DNA of 64,000 nucleotides from Bacteroidota bacterium (GCA_023391625.1 JAEWAN010000027.1:62001-126000); one strand, 5' to 3'; shown: positions 44,812 through 55,237, counted from the first letter of the stretch. Translations and numbers: made by a program. Notes: a model not told the origin generated them from the letters alone.

Positions 44812-47800
44812 TCAGCTCTTAATATCCATATTCAGGATAACTCCCTCATGCTCATATTTTTTCAACACATTATAAAAATTCTTGTTCATCTCAAAACGGT
44901 GTTGCCGGGCAAACAACAAAATTTTATTCATTGAATTATCATCTACAACTTCCACGTATAAATTCACCTTGCCCGGATTCGTACGGACTTCCATAGACAG
45001 AGTATCGGCAAAATCATCGGTAAGTTGCTGCAAAGAAACTGATAAAGTCAGGCTTCTCAGAAATTTATCTTTCACATCGGCCAGTTCCTCTATTTGTAGA
45101 ATCTTCAACTCCAGTTCCTTCGGCATATTAGGATCAGCAGCAGGTTTCCGGTATTTAAAATCAGCACCCCGTTCCTGCACAATAGCAGAAACATAGATAT
45201 ACAAATCTTTAATCATATACTTACCGAAGTCAATGTAATTCTTACCAAACAAGGCAAACTCATAAGCTCCGTCATAATCCTCCAAAGTAAAAATACCATA
45301 CGGATTTCCGGTCTTCGTCATACCGGTACGAAGATTTGTTACCAACCCTCCCACTTTTATAGGACGCCCCTGCAAAGCCTCCAGATCTTTTAATTCTGTT
45401 GTCTTGGTATTACACAGATACTTCATTTCAAACTCAAATTCATTCAAAGGATGGGAAGAAAGATACATACCTATCAAGTCACGCTCCTTATTCAGTTTTT
45501 CCAGAACAGACCACTCCGGTGCATAAGGTATCTCCGGCTTAGCCACTTCCACAGCTTCAACATCTCCAAACAAAGAATTGGTATTCATTGCCTTATCATT
45601 CTGAAACTTATTGCCATACCGGATTATTGTTTCCAGCACCTGTTCACCTTTTGCATTTTCCACAAACAACTGCTGGCGCTTAACATCCGGGAACTCATCA
45701 AAAGCACCGGACAACGCAAGACTTTCTATTGTTTTTTTATTACATGCAGTCAGGTTTACACGCTCTATGAAATCAAACATATTTTCATAACGTCCATTCC
45801 GTTCACGTTCCTCTGCAATTGCCAGCACAGCACCTTCGCCAACACCTTTTATACCACCAAGCCCAAAACGGATGTTACCTTCACTATTTACAGTAAAATT
45901 CAAATCACTTTCATTCACATCCGGCCCCAGCACCTTAATCCCCATATTTTTACATTCATCCATGAATTTACTTACTTCTGTAATATTATCACGGCTTCGC
46001 GTTAAGTTGGCAGCCATAAACTCCGCAGGATAATGGGCTTTTAAATAAGCTGTCTGATAAGCTACCCATGAATAACATGTAGCATGCGATTTATTAAAAG
46101 CATATTTCGCAAATTCCGCCCAGTCGCTCCAAATCTGTTCCAGTTTTTCTTTAGGTCCGAAACCGTTTTTCAATGCCCCGGCCATAAATTTTTCCTTAAG
46201 AGCCTTCATCTTATCAACCAACTTCTTACCCATAGCCTTACGCAACTCATCGGATTGTCCACGTGTAAATCCGGCTAAGTCGCGGCTCAGAAGCATGACC
46301 TGCTCCTGATATACCGTTATACCATACGTATCCTTCAAACGTTTTTCCATTTCCGGGAACGGATATTCTATCTTCTCACGCCCTTGCTTCCGGTTGATAA
46401 ACTGAGGGATGTACTGCATAGGCCCCGGACGGTACAGCGCATTCATAGCAATAAGATCTTCAAACTGAGTAGGCTGAAGCATTTGCAGATACTTCTGCAT
46501 ACCGGCCGATTCAAACTGGAACGTACCAACCGTATTCCCCTTACTGAACAACTCATAGGTTTTAGGATCATCTATCGGAATGCTCGAGATATCCAAATCT
46601 ATTCCTTTGGATTTTTTGATATTGGATAGAGCATCTTTTATAATAGACAAAGTTTTCAGTCCCAAGAAGTCCATCTTAATTAACCCTACTTCTTCAATAA
46701 CCGATCCTTCATATTGCGTAACCAGGATTTCCTCCTTCGTTATTTTATCCTCCGAAGTACTTAAAGGAGCAAAATTAGTCAAGTCGTCTGCCCCGATAAT
46801 TACACCACAAGCATGCACTCCCACCTGACGTACCGTACCTTCAAGCATTTCCGCATACTTTAATGTATCCGATAAGTTTTTATCCAAAGAATTCCGGGCA
46901 CTCTGAAGTTCCGGAACATACTTCAAACAGTTAGCCAGGTTTACCTTCGGAGCTTTGCCATCAGGCCCTTCGGCAAATTTATCAGGAACCAGCTTCGTTA
47001 AACGTTCTGCTTCCTGAAGAGGCAGCTTTTGTACACGGGCGACATCCTTTATGGACGACTTGGTTGCCATCGTACCGTAAGTTATGATATGGGCCACTTT
47101 CTCCTTTCCATATTTCTCCGTCACCCATTGCAGCACCAGTGCCCTACCGTCATCATCAAAGTCAATATCAATATCGGGCAAAGAGATACGATCCGGATTT
47201 AGAAAACGCTCAAACAGCAAATCATACTTTAACGGATCAATATCCGTAATATGTAAACAGTAAGCTACCACCGATCCTGCAGCTGAACCACGTCCTGGCC
47301 CAACAGAAACTCCCATTTTCCGGGCAGCCTGTATAAAGTCCTGCACAATAAGGAAATATCCCGGGAAACCCATTGTTTTCATCACGTGTAGCTCAAAAAT
47401 GATACGCTCCATGATTTCATTTGAAAAATTTTCGCCATAACGCTCTTTAGCTCCAATCATGGTCAAATTTTTCAAATAATCGGCTTCCAGTTTTATACGG
47501 TATAACCTGTCATATCCTCCTAACTGCTTTATCTTTTTATTGGCAGCCTCTTCGTCAAGAACCACATTTCCCTTTTCATCACAAGTAAACTCATCAAAAA
47601 GTTCTTTTTCCGTTATCTTCTGCCGATATTCAGCCTCTGTTCCGAAATCAGCCGGAATATCAAAAACAGGCATAATAGGCCCTGAATCAATGCTGAAAAA
47701 TTCCACTTTATCCGCTATCTCCAACGTATTTTCCAAAGCCTCTGGCAAATCGGAAAAAACACTTTCCATTTCCGCCGGACTTTTTAACCACTCCTGTTTG

Positions 47801-48657
47801 GTATATCGCATACGAGTAGGATCATCCAAATCTTTCCCCGTACTAAGACAGATAAGACGTTCGTGCGCCTCGGCATGTTCTTCTTCCACAAAATGAACAT
47901 CATTCGTTGCTATCAGCTTCGTATTGGTTTTACGAGCCAACTTTACCAACTCTTCATTTTGCCTCTTTTGCTTTTCATAAGTAGTGTAGTCGGCATTCGG
48001 TTTATCCGTTTTATGACGTTGCAGTTCTATATAATAATCATCTCCAAAAACACGTTTATGCCACAAAACAGCTTCTTCGGCTTCTTTCAATTGCCCGGCC
48101 TCTATCTTTTTATGAATTTCCCCCCCCAAACAAGCCGAAGCTACAATCAGCCCCTCACTGTATTTTTCAAGAATCTCATGGTCAATACGCGGGCGGTAAT
48201 ACATCCCCTCAATAAATCCGGCTGAAATAAGTTTACACAGGTTCTGATAACCTTTCTTATTTTTGGCTAACAGAACAAGGTGATACCCACTGCGGTCTTC
48301 CTGCGTTTCTTTCAACTTCCGACTCCGACGAGCCACATAGGCTTCACAACCTATAATAGGTTTAAAGATTTTCTTTTTAGTATCTTCCAATTCACGGGTC
48401 ACGGCTGCTTTTTCATCGTCAGTCATTTCTTCCGAAGCCAGACGCTTTTCAAGCTCAGCAATTTTATCTTTTGTTTTCCCGTTTTTCTTCTTGACATAGT
48501 TGTAAAATTCCTTAATACCAAACATATTTCCATGATCGGTCAGGGCAATAGCAGGCATATTATTTGCTACAGCCTTATCAACCAATTCAGGAATAGTAGA
48601 CATACCGTCTAACACAGAATAATGGGAATGGACATGTAAATGGACAAACGAATTCAT
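44812..48657 (-). CDS. dnaE: DNA polymerase III alpha subunit
   Basis: Main replicative polymerase. The 1281-residue DnaE has the N-terminal PHP domain (HLHVHSHYSVLDGMS, ALTDHGNMFG), the catalytic palm with PDIDIDFDDDGR near residue 495, finger and helix-hairpin-helix regions, and a C-terminal OB fold near 1070. It is longer than the E. coli enzyme. Part of the excess is a charged, probably coiled insert inside PHP (about 57-98, after FYNYVKK and before FKPIIGCEAYVA). There is no built-in exonuclease domain, so it is DnaE1 rather than PolC. Confidence 0.97.
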   Translation of the reverse strand: MNSFVHLHVHSHYSVLDGMSTIPELVDKAVANNMPAIALTDHGNMFGIKEFYNYVKKKNGKTKDKIAELEKRLASEEMTDDEKAAVTRELEDTKKKIFKPIIGCEAYVARRSRKLKETQEDRSGYHLVLLAKNKKGYQNLCKLISAGFIEGMYYRPRIDHEILEKYSEGLIVASACLGGEIHKKIEAGQLKEAEEAVLWHKRVFGDDYYIELQRHKTDKPNADYTTYEKQKRQNEELVKLARKTNTKLIATNDVHFVEEEHAEAHERLICLSTGKDLDDPTRMRYTKQEWLKSPAEMESVFSDLPEALENTLEIADKVEFFSIDSGPIMPVFDIPADFGTEAEYRQKITEKELFDEFTCDEKGNVVLDEEAANKKIKQLGGYDRLYRIKLEADYLKNLTMIGAKERYGENFSNEIMERIIFELHVMKTMGFPGYFLIVQDFIQAARKMGVSVGPGRGSAAGSVVAYCLHITDIDPLKYDLLFERFLNPDRISLPDIDIDFDDDGRALVLQWVTEKYGKEKVAHIITYGTMATKSSIKDVARVQKLPLQEAERLTKLVPDKFAEGPDGKAPKVNLANCLKYVPELQSARNSLDKNLSDTLKYAEMLEGTVRQVGVHACGVIIGADDLTNFAPLSTSEDKITKEEILVTQYEGSVIEEVGLIKMDFLGLKTLSIIKDALSNIKKSKGIDLDISSIPIDDPKTYELFSKGNTVGTFQFESAGMQKYLQMLQPTQFEDLIAMNALYRPGPMQYIPQFINRKQGREKIEYPFPEMEKRLKDTYGITVYQEQVMLLSRDLAGFTRGQSDELRKAMGKKLVDKMKALKEKFMAGALKNGFGPKEKLEQIWSDWAEFAKYAFNKSHATCYSWVAYQTAYLKAHYPAEFMAANLTRSRDNITEVSKFMDECKNMGIKVLGPDVNESDLNFTVNSEGNIRFGLGGIKGVGEGAVLAIAEERERNGRYENMFDFIERVNLTACNKKTIESLALSGAFDEFPDVKRQQLFVENAKGEQVLETIIRYGNKFQNDKAMNTNSLFGDVEAVEVAKPEIPYAPEWSVLEKLNKERDLIGMYLSSHPLNEFEFEMKYLCNTKTTELKDLEALQGRPIKVGGLVTNLRTGMTKTGNPYGIFTLEDYDGAYEFALFGKNYIDFGKYMIKDLYIYVSAIVQERGADFKYRKPAADPNMPKELELKILQIEELADVKDKFLRSLTLSVSLQQLTDDFADTLSMEVRTNPGKVNLYVEVVDDNSMNKILLFARQHRFEMNKNFYNVLKKYEHEGVILNMDIKS

Positions 48658-48960
48658 TTAATCAGCTTAATTTTATATAGTTATGATTTATCGATTTTCC
48701 TTTTTAAAGAAACATAAAAATACAAAAAAATAAGAGGTATGAAAAGTTTTCCAAGTTAAAACCATATTCTTTTTCCAAAGCCAGACATACAGCATAACCC
48801 GGAACATTTTCTCCAAAAGAAATAAAAGAAAAAAGCCTTCCGAAACAATCAGGCAATATATAAAAATAAAAAATAATTTGCTGAAAATTTGGCTCGTAAG
48901 GGTCTATTTTTGTTATTTTGCAGCCGATTTTAATAAGATAATCACAAAACTCGCATTTTT
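48658..48960. other. Divergent intergenic region dnaE / topA
   Basis: 303 AT-rich bases without an ORF. TATTTTTG at 48905-48912 is the best -7 element for topA, with TTTG boxes at 48877-48880 and 48888-48891 at non-ideal distances (24 and 13 bases). No clear dnaE promoter is seen. Confidence 0.45.
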
Positions 48961-51366
48961 ATGTCCAAAAATCTAGTTATAGTAGAGTCTCCAGCCAAAG
49001 CTAAAACAATAGAAAAATTTCTGGGAAAGGATTTTCACGTCATGTCCAGTTTCGGTCATGTGCGCGACCTCGCCGATAAAGGGTTGGGTATCGACTTTGA
49101 ACATAACTACCAGCCGGAATATATTGTATCTTCAGATAAAAAGAAAGTTGTTTCGGAGCTTAAGAAAGCGACAAAAGATGCTGATATGGTATGGCTTGCA
49201 TCCGATGAAGACCGTGAAGGAGAAGCTATAGCATGGCATTTATATGAGGTACTTGGACTAAAAAAAGACAAAACACGCCGTATTGTTTTCCATGAAATCA
49301 CCAAAGACGCAATACTTCGTTCCATTGAGAACCCACGGGATATAGACATTAATTTAGTAGATGCACAGCAAGCGCGCAGGGTGCTTGACCGTATTGTGGG
49401 ATTTGAACTCTCCCCCATCTTATGGAGAAAAATACGTCCGTCATTATCTGCCGGACGAGTACAATCCGTAGCGGTAAGATTAATTGTGGAACGTGAAAGG
49501 GAGATTAATCATTTCAAACAGGAATCTTCCTACAAAGTAAATGCTATTTTTTCTTCTGTCGATAAAAACGGACAACCGGTACAACTAAAGGCAGAACTAA
49601 ATACCCGATTTGCTACAAAAGAAGAAGCAATGAAGTTTTTGGAACATTGTAATTCCACTTCATTCACCATCAACGACATTGTAACCAAACCGGCAAAGAA
49701 ATCGCCGGCACCTCCTTTCACCACCTCTACTTTACAGCAAGAGGCTTCACGCAAATTAGGTTTTTCCGTATCGCAAACCATGACCATAGCACAGCGTTTG
49801 TACGAATCGGGAAAAATCACTTACATGCGTACAGACTCAGTAAATTTATCTGATCTGGCAATTAATACATCTAAAGCTGAAATCATTCACATGGTAGGCG
49901 AAAAGTATGTGCATACCCGCAGATTTACAACAAAATCTAAAGGTGCACAGGAAGCTCACGAAGCCATTCGCCCAACATATATGAATGCTCATAATATAGA
50001 AGGAAATGCGAATGAAAAAAGGCTGTACGAACTGATCTGGAAAAGGACAATAGCCTCACAAATGGCTGATGCCGAACTGGAGAAAACAACCATATACATT
50101 GACATATCTGGTTCAAAATATCAGTTCATTGCAAGTGGCGAAGTCATCACTTTTGATGGGTTTCTGAATGTATACCTCGAATCCTCTGACGATGAAACAG
50201 ATCATCAGGAAGATGAAACTCTATTACCTGCCATGAAAAAAGGCGAGTTGCTAAAGGCCAGCGAAATTACAGCTCAGGAACGTTTTTCACAACATCCTCC
50301 ACGTTACACCGAAGCCAGCCTGGTACGGAAACTGGAAGAACTTGGCATTGGTCGTCCTTCTACCTATGCACCAACCATCTCTACAATACAACACCGTTCT
50401 TATGTAGAGAAAGGGAACAGAGAGGCGGTAAAAAGGGAATACAATCTGATTAAACTAAAAAACGGAAAGATATCCGACCAGACAAAAACGGAAAATACAG
50501 GAGCTGAAAAAGCCAAATTATTCCCAACAGATATCGGCATGGTAGTCAATGACTTCCTAATCGAATATTTCCCGGAAATTCTAAACTACAATTTCACAGC
50601 TGATGTGGAAAAAGAATTTGACCATATCGCCGACGGCGAAATAAAATGGACGGATTCTATTGATAAATTCTATAAAAACTTTCACCCACTGGTGGAGGAT
50701 ACAATGCAAAACTCCGAACGCCAGGTAGGAGAACGCATACTGGGTACTGATCCTAAAAGCGGTCGTCAACTTTCCGTAAAAATAGGAAGATACGGCCCTA
50801 TTGCGCAAATAGGAACCGCCGAAGATGAAGAGAAGCCGGTTTTCGCCTCCCTGCTGAAAGACCAATCCATAGAAAGCATCACTTTTGAAGAAGCCCTTAA
50901 ACTCTTTGAGCTTCCACGCATCGTAGGAGAATACGAAGGCGAAGCTATGCAGGTAGCAATCGGCAGATTCGGTCCATACATCCGTCATAAAGGAAAATTT
51001 TATTCTTTGCCTAAAACAGATGATCCTTTATCTGTAACAAATGCCAGGGCCATTGAAATTATAGAAGAAAAAAGAGAGATTGAAAGAAACCGTTTGATAC
51101 ATTCCTTTGGAGAGAATGGAGAGATTCAGGTACTTAACGGCCGATTCGGTCCATACATCTCTTTTGAGAAAGCAAATTACAAGATTCCTAAAACGACAGA
51201 TCCGGCTACTTTAACAGAAGAAGCCGCCCGTGAACTAATCAGGGAGCAGTCTGAAAACGGAAACGTAAAGAAAAAAAGCACAAAAGCAACAACAAAAAAA
51301 ACGGAAACAAAAAAGAAAACGGCAAAAAAGGAATCTACTTCTAAAAAAACGACGAAAAAAACCTGA
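48961..51366 (+). CDS. topA: DNA topoisomerase I
   Basis: Relaxes negative supercoils. The 801-residue type IA enzyme has the N-terminal Toprim domain (VIVESPAKAKTIEKFLG, DEDREGEAIAWHL), the active Tyr near 287 in ITYMRTDSVNLS, and GIGRPSTYAPTISTIQ. The C-terminus has no zinc fingers. Instead it carries repeated GRFGPY-type elements (GRYGPIAQIG, GRFGPYIRHKG, GRFGPYISFEKA) between 600 and 745, and ends in a 30-residue tail of Lys and Thr. Confidence 0.96.
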   Translation: MSKNLVIVESPAKAKTIEKFLGKDFHVMSSFGHVRDLADKGLGIDFEHNYQPEYIVSSDKKKVVSELKKATKDADMVWLASDEDREGEAIAWHLYEVLGLKKDKTRRIVFHEITKDAILRSIENPRDIDINLVDAQQARRVLDRIVGFELSPILWRKIRPSLSAGRVQSVAVRLIVEREREINHFKQESSYKVNAIFSSVDKNGQPVQLKAELNTRFATKEEAMKFLEHCNSTSFTINDIVTKPAKKSPAPPFTTSTLQQEASRKLGFSVSQTMTIAQRLYESGKITYMRTDSVNLSDLAINTSKAEIIHMVGEKYVHTRRFTTKSKGAQEAHEAIRPTYMNAHNIEGNANEKRLYELIWKRTIASQMADAELEKTTIYIDISGSKYQFIASGEVITFDGFLNVYLESSDDETDHQEDETLLPAMKKGELLKASEITAQERFSQHPPRYTEASLVRKLEELGIGRPSTYAPTISTIQHRSYVEKGNREAVKREYNLIKLKNGKISDQTKTENTGAEKAKLFPTDIGMVVNDFLIEYFPEILNYNFTADVEKEFDHIADGEIKWTDSIDKFYKNFHPLVEDTMQNSERQVGERILGTDPKSGRQLSVKIGRYGPIAQIGTAEDEEKPVFASLLKDQSIESITFEEALKLFELPRIVGEYEGEAMQVAIGRFGPYIRHKGKFYSLPKTDDPLSVTNARAIEIIEEKREIERNRLIHSFGENGEIQVLNGRFGPYISFEKANYKIPKTTDPATLTEEAARELIREQSENGNVKKKSTKATTKKTETKKKTAKKESTSKKTTKKT

Positions 51367-51456
51367 TTTGACATTATTTATCACAATATAGCCTCAGGTT
51401 TAGCTTTTTATTGCTTTCTTTGTTGCTTGACAAAATGAATCTTAAAATAAAAATCT

Positions 51457-52509
51457 ATGAGAAAAATACTTCTTTTATCAATCCTTTGTATTGCTGTAGG
51501 CATAAACGGATTTGGACGGACTTCTACTACATTTTCATTGCAGGAAAACGTGCCTTTATTTGTATACTCACTTCCGCAAACCCAGCTATGTATTGATGTA
51601 AAAATAGAAAAAGTAACCCAGCAACCCGGTGAGTTCTATAAATATTCAGAACGATTTTTGGCTACAAAAGAGGTTATTACCGAAGAAAAGACCACTTATG
51701 TATTAAAAGACATACAGATAAAAACAAAAACAATAGCAGACCCCAACAGAACCTACTCGATAAAAGTTGGAAAAAAAACTCCGATAAAAAATATCTGTGT
51801 GAATGAAAAAGGTATATTATACGGAATCAATATACCTAAAGACGGCATACCTCGCGAAGCAGAACAAGCTGCCCCGGATAAGGCTCCAGCTCCGGAACAG
51901 GCTAACACATCCAAGGTACTTCCTTTAACAGAAGAATATATGATTGCCTCATCCGTTGCAAAAATGGCAGAAGGAGCAGCAAAACAAATATACAGAATTC
52001 GTGAAAGCCGTATCAATCTGCTGACCGGTGATGTGGATCAACTGCCTGCCGACGGGGAATCTTTCAAAACAATGCTCGACGGCATGAACCAGATGGAAAA
52101 GGAACTGACAGAATTGTTTACAGGAAAGACCATCGTTGAAAGCCAAACTCACACAATATACCTTACTCCATCTAAAAAGGTGAATGACGAAGTTTTATTC
52201 CGCATATCTTCTATGAAAGGATTAGTGGCGGCAAATGACCTGAGCGGCAACCCTTACTATATAAGTATAGTACCTAAAACCATTCCTATGCAACCACAAA
52301 CGGAAAAAGGAACAGCAGGTATTGATTTATATTCTATACTGCCAACGACAGCACAAGTAACAATTAGCGACGGAAAATCCGACTTCCTTTCTGAAGAAAT
52401 TATTGCACCGCAATTTGGTCGTATAATCCCGATACCGGAAGTGTTATTCCAAAAAAATGCGGAAATACTTATTGATAATACAACCGGCAGACTATTGAAA
52501 ACAAACTAA
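51457..52509 (+). CDS. DUF4831-like secreted protein
   Basis: A 350-residue protein with an N-terminal signal peptide (MRKILLLSILCIAVGING). The mature part begins with beta-rich sequence (TFSLQENVPLFVYSLPQTQ, GEFYKYSERFLATKE), has a Pro/Ala-rich linker near 140-150, and a helical patch with MAEGAAKQIYRIRESRINLLT. This agrees with my memory of the DUF4831 family, found next to topA in other Bacteroidales. The function is unknown. The gap to topA is 90 bases. Confidence 0.75.
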   Translation: MRKILLLSILCIAVGINGFGRTSTTFSLQENVPLFVYSLPQTQLCIDVKIEKVTQQPGEFYKYSERFLATKEVITEEKTTYVLKDIQIKTKTIADPNRTYSIKVGKKTPIKNICVNEKGILYGINIPKDGIPREAEQAAPDKAPAPEQANTSKVLPLTEEYMIASSVAKMAEGAAKQIYRIRESRINLLTGDVDQLPADGESFKTMLDGMNQMEKELTELFTGKTIVESQTHTIYLTPSKKVNDEVLFRISSMKGLVAANDLSGNPYYISIVPKTIPMQPQTEKGTAGIDLYSILPTTAQVTISDGKSDFLSEEIIAPQFGRIIPIPEVLFQKNAEILIDNTTGRLLKTN

Positions 52510-52527
52510 CCAAAATAAATTCAAACT

Positions 52528-52568
52528 AAAATAGAATGGGGAAGGCAATGCCTTCCCCATTCTATTTT
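52528..52568. terminator. Bidirectional terminator DUF4831 gene / hydrolase gene
   Basis: Arms 52528-52547 and 52549-52568 are perfect complements; with a realistic loop the stem is 18 bp. It lies between converging genes. Confidence 0.92.
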
Positions 52569-52582
52569 AAAGACTTTTTCCA

Positions 52583-53542
52583 TTACAGACCGAAATTAGT
52601 CTTTACATAATCTTTTATTTTAAAATTCTTTTTCACCACAGGTTTATGAATATCATCCACAACAGCATTCGTTTTTAAAGCCTGTTTATCCCTAACGTAT
52701 TTATTTAAGAAAACGAGTATCTCTTCCTTATTTTCCACCATAGGGCTACCGGCTAACTTATGATCTACATTCTTTTCCATGTAAAAATAATACGGAAAAT
52801 TGTTTTTATCATACTTCCCGGCAATATAGTCTGAGCCGAAAAATCCCAGTTTTCCGAATTTCACCTTATCAAACGGCACATTCTTATCCGCTTCCCCATG
52901 AAACAACTGTAATGGTGCAGGTAACCCTTTCCATTTCAAATGCCCCTGATTGCTATATATTGCCCCTGCAAACGCAACGACACCCGCATACTTAAAATCG
53001 GCAGGAAGACATTGTGCCACAGGCGTACGGTTACACCGCTCATATTCTCCTTGAAGCACAGATATAGCTCCGGCACTTGAACCTGAAGTTACAATCATCT
53101 CCTTATTCACATTCCATTCAGAAGCATGATCCAAGACAAAATTCGTTGCGTCATACAAATCTTCTACCGCCATGAAAATTGTTCTTTCAAAAAGATCAAG
53201 GAAATCTCTCGCTTTCATTCCTTTCTGTTCCTGTACATTTTTAAAACCTAACCGGTAATCTATCGCTACCACAGAAAAACCATTTTCCACCAGAAAATGA
53301 TAATAAGGAATATAAAACTCCAAATCGCGGGCTCCTGTAAAAAATCCTCCTCCAAACATAAATATCACACAAGGCTTAACATCATTTCCCGGAATATCAT
53401 ACTTATCAAGCCTCAAGGTATCCGAAGACTTCACTGAATAAATATATGTTTCCTTCCGGATTTGGTTTTCCGCATGCAAGCCACCGGAAACAAACAAAAC
53501 AGCAAGCCATAAAAATATAAACCGCAACAAATTCTTTTTCAT
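52583..53542 (-). CDS. Secreted alpha/beta hydrolase (esterase/lipase-like)
   Basis: A 319-residue protein with a signal peptide (to LHA). The alpha/beta-hydrolase fold is clear: oxyanion loop FGGGFFTGAR, nucleophile Ser in SGSSAGAIS near residue 158, acid in FHGEADKNVP, and catalytic His in VDHKLAG. The closest logic is the HSL/carboxylesterase branch. The C-terminal 40 residues are basic and lie outside the fold. It probably acts in the periplasm or on the outer membrane; the ester substrate is unknown. Confidence 0.85.
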   Translation of the reverse strand: MKKNLLRFIFLWLAVLFVSGGLHAENQIRKETYIYSVKSSDTLRLDKYDIPGNDVKPCVIFMFGGGFFTGARDLEFYIPYYHFLVENGFSVVAIDYRLGFKNVQEQKGMKARDFLDLFERTIFMAVEDLYDATNFVLDHASEWNVNKEMIVTSGSSAGAISVLQGEYERCNRTPVAQCLPADFKYAGVVAFAGAIYSNQGHLKWKGLPAPLQLFHGEADKNVPFDKVKFGKLGFFGSDYIAGKYDKNNFPYYFYMEKNVDHKLAGSPMVENKEEILVFLNKYVRDKQALKTNAVVDDIHKPVVKKNFKIKDYVKTNFGL

Positions 53543-53572
53543 AAATCAATTAAACAATTATAGTTAGTTCAA

Positions 53573-53580
53573 CAAAGGTA
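53573..53580 (-). promoter_or_regulatory. Candidate -7 element of the hydrolase gene
   Basis: Minus-strand TACCTTTG with a leader of about 25 bases. No -33 match at 19-23 bases. Confidence 0.4.
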
Positions 53581-53717
53581 AAACAAAAAACAGTTTAAAA
53601 ACCCATAATTCATCAAAAACAAACCTTTATGCATAACACAAGAACGAACAGCCTTGTTCACATACAGACGAGAAAACTATATAAATATATTTAAAACAAG
53701 GAGAGCAATGAAAAAAG

Positions 53718-53754
53718 ATAAAGTCTCTTAATCAAAATGATTAAGAGACTTTAT
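53718..53754 (-). terminator. Terminator of the LRR protein gene
   Basis: Arms 53718-53734 and 53738-53754 form a perfect 17-bp stem; on the minus strand a T-rich tail follows. The rest of 53543-53717 is AT-rich with no gene. Confidence 0.85.
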
Positions 53755-53800
53755 ACCTCACCTTTTCTTCCGTCTAATATGTAAACGAAACAAATTAACT

Positions 53801-55237
53801 CTATCTTTGTGAGACAACTTTGTATGCCCTATCCCCTACTCTAACCAAATAAATTTGATTTGGAGACACTACCATTTCAATCGTATTACTCATTGCAGTC
53901 AATGCTTTATACAAACTGCCATTGATTGTGTAAACACAAACTCTTTCCCCCTGTTTTACATTTTGTATAATCATAGTGTTTACACTGAAAACAATATCAA
54001 CATTTTGTTGTTCACCATCAAAAACAGATGTACTATAAGCTTTCTTAAAAGTTACATCCATAATAACATTCTCATGAATAGACATAGAATATTCATTATT
54101 AATCAATTCATCAGTTATATCTTCATTATTAAGTAATACTTTTTCTATCTCATATCCATCCTTAGGTTGTACTGTAAATGTAACAAGCTCCCCATCCTCA
54201 AAAGACCTTGTATTAATCTCTTGCTTATTAATCAATACAACCCCATTATCATTAGACGAGGTCGATACATTATGATATAGTATTTCTATTTTTTCTATAA
54301 TATTTTCAAAATATTCCCAGCCCGACATTTGATATGAATTATACGTTCCTTTCGGAATATATAAAAAACATTTTGAAGGTACGCCTGCAAATACAATAGA
54401 ATTACATGAAGGAGGAGTTACATTTTTACAATAAATTTCTTTTAAATTACTACAATCAGTAAAAACTCCATTTTCAAGTGTAGTAACACTATTTCCCAAA
54501 GTAACACTGGCTAAACTTGAACAATCACAAAATGCACTGCTTCCGATAGTAGTAACACTATTAGGAATGGTAATATCCGTTAAACTTGAACAACCTTGGA
54601 AAGTCCAACCTTCAACAATCATCACACCATTAGGAATAACAATATTAGTTAAGTCTGAACAATTAAAAAATGCACCACTTCCAATAGTAGTAACACTATT
54701 GGGAATATCAATATTGGTTAAACTTAAACACCCGTCAAAAGCCCAAGAGTCAATAGTAGTAACACCGTTCGGAACAACAACACTAATTAATTTTGAACAC
54801 TCTTCAAAAGCCCTAATTCCAATAACAGTAACACTACTAGGAATAATAACATCAGTCAAGCTTGAACATCTCTCAAACATCTTGAAACCAATTTCATCAT
54901 TTGAAGTATAGCAATCATAGGAATCATAATAAGACTTTCCACCTTCAACAATGCTTGCGTTTAATAAATCTAATATAGCCAACTTCCCTTCCGTAGGATA
55001 ACCATTACGATCACGTCCTGCCATTTCCCTGATATACCTAATATCCGTTCCATTCAAATTTCCAGAAAGAATTAGCTCCGTAATCTGATATTTTTCATTA
55101 GCATCAATAAGATTAGGTAAAGTTCCTGCAGACTCCACATGCAAGGTAACCGAAGAAACACCCTCCGCATAACCGCGAATATTTAGCAATAAGCAGACAA
55201 TCAGTAAAATTGATTTGATAGTAATGTTTGTCTTCAT
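53801..55237 (-). CDS. BspA-like leucine-rich-repeat surface protein
   Basis: A 478-residue secreted protein with signal peptide (to YAEG). Six full 23-residue repeats of the Treponema pallidum LRR type (LRR_5) run from residue 124 to 261, each built as CSSLTDVIIPSSVTVIG plus a six-residue end. A partial repeat CSNLKEIY follows. Then come a linker, a beta-domain resembling bacterial-repeat modules (about 320-400), and a C-terminal stretch (VCVYTINGSLYKAL to YLVRVGDRAYKVV) that looks like a Por-secretion sorting tail. BspA proteins bind host and bacterial surfaces. Composition is AT-rich; an accessory gene, probably variable between strains. Confidence 0.87.
   Translation of the reverse strand: MKTNITIKSILLIVCLLLNIRGYAEGVSSVTLHVESAGTLPNLIDANEKYQITELILSGNLNGTDIRYIREMAGRDRNGYPTEGKLAILDLLNASIVEGGKSYYDSYDCYTSNDEIGFKMFERCSSLTDVIIPSSVTVIGIRAFEECSKLISVVVPNGVTTIDSWAFDGCLSLTNIDIPNSVTTIGSGAFFNCSDLTNIVIPNGVMIVEGWTFQGCSSLTDITIPNSVTTIGSSAFCDCSSLASVTLGNSVTTLENGVFTDCSNLKEIYCKNVTPPSCNSIVFAGVPSKCFLYIPKGTYNSYQMSGWEYFENIIEKIEILYHNVSTSSNDNGVVLINKQEINTRSFEDGELVTFTVQPKDGYEIEKVLLNNEDITDELINNEYSMSIHENVIMDVTFKKAYSTSVFDGEQQNVDIVFSVNTMIIQNVKQGERVCVYTINGSLYKALTAMSNTIEMVVSPNQIYLVRVGDRAYKVVSQR
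54455..54868 (-). repeat. Six tandem 69-bp repeats inside the LRR gene
   Basis: Each unit encodes 23 residues. The middle units share long identical DNA runs (for example the segment coding for NSVTTIGS occurs in units at about 54690 and 54550). Copy number could change by recombination or slippage. Confidence 0.7.

Noticed and set aside
53802..53809. Plus-strand TATCTTTG at the 3' end of the LRR gene
   Set aside because: It lies within the coding end of the minus-strand gene, and no plus-strand gene follows it.
54455..54868. Regular repeats considered as a CRISPR array
   Set aside because: Period is a constant 69 bp, no unique spacers, and the repeats are an in-frame LRR coding pattern.
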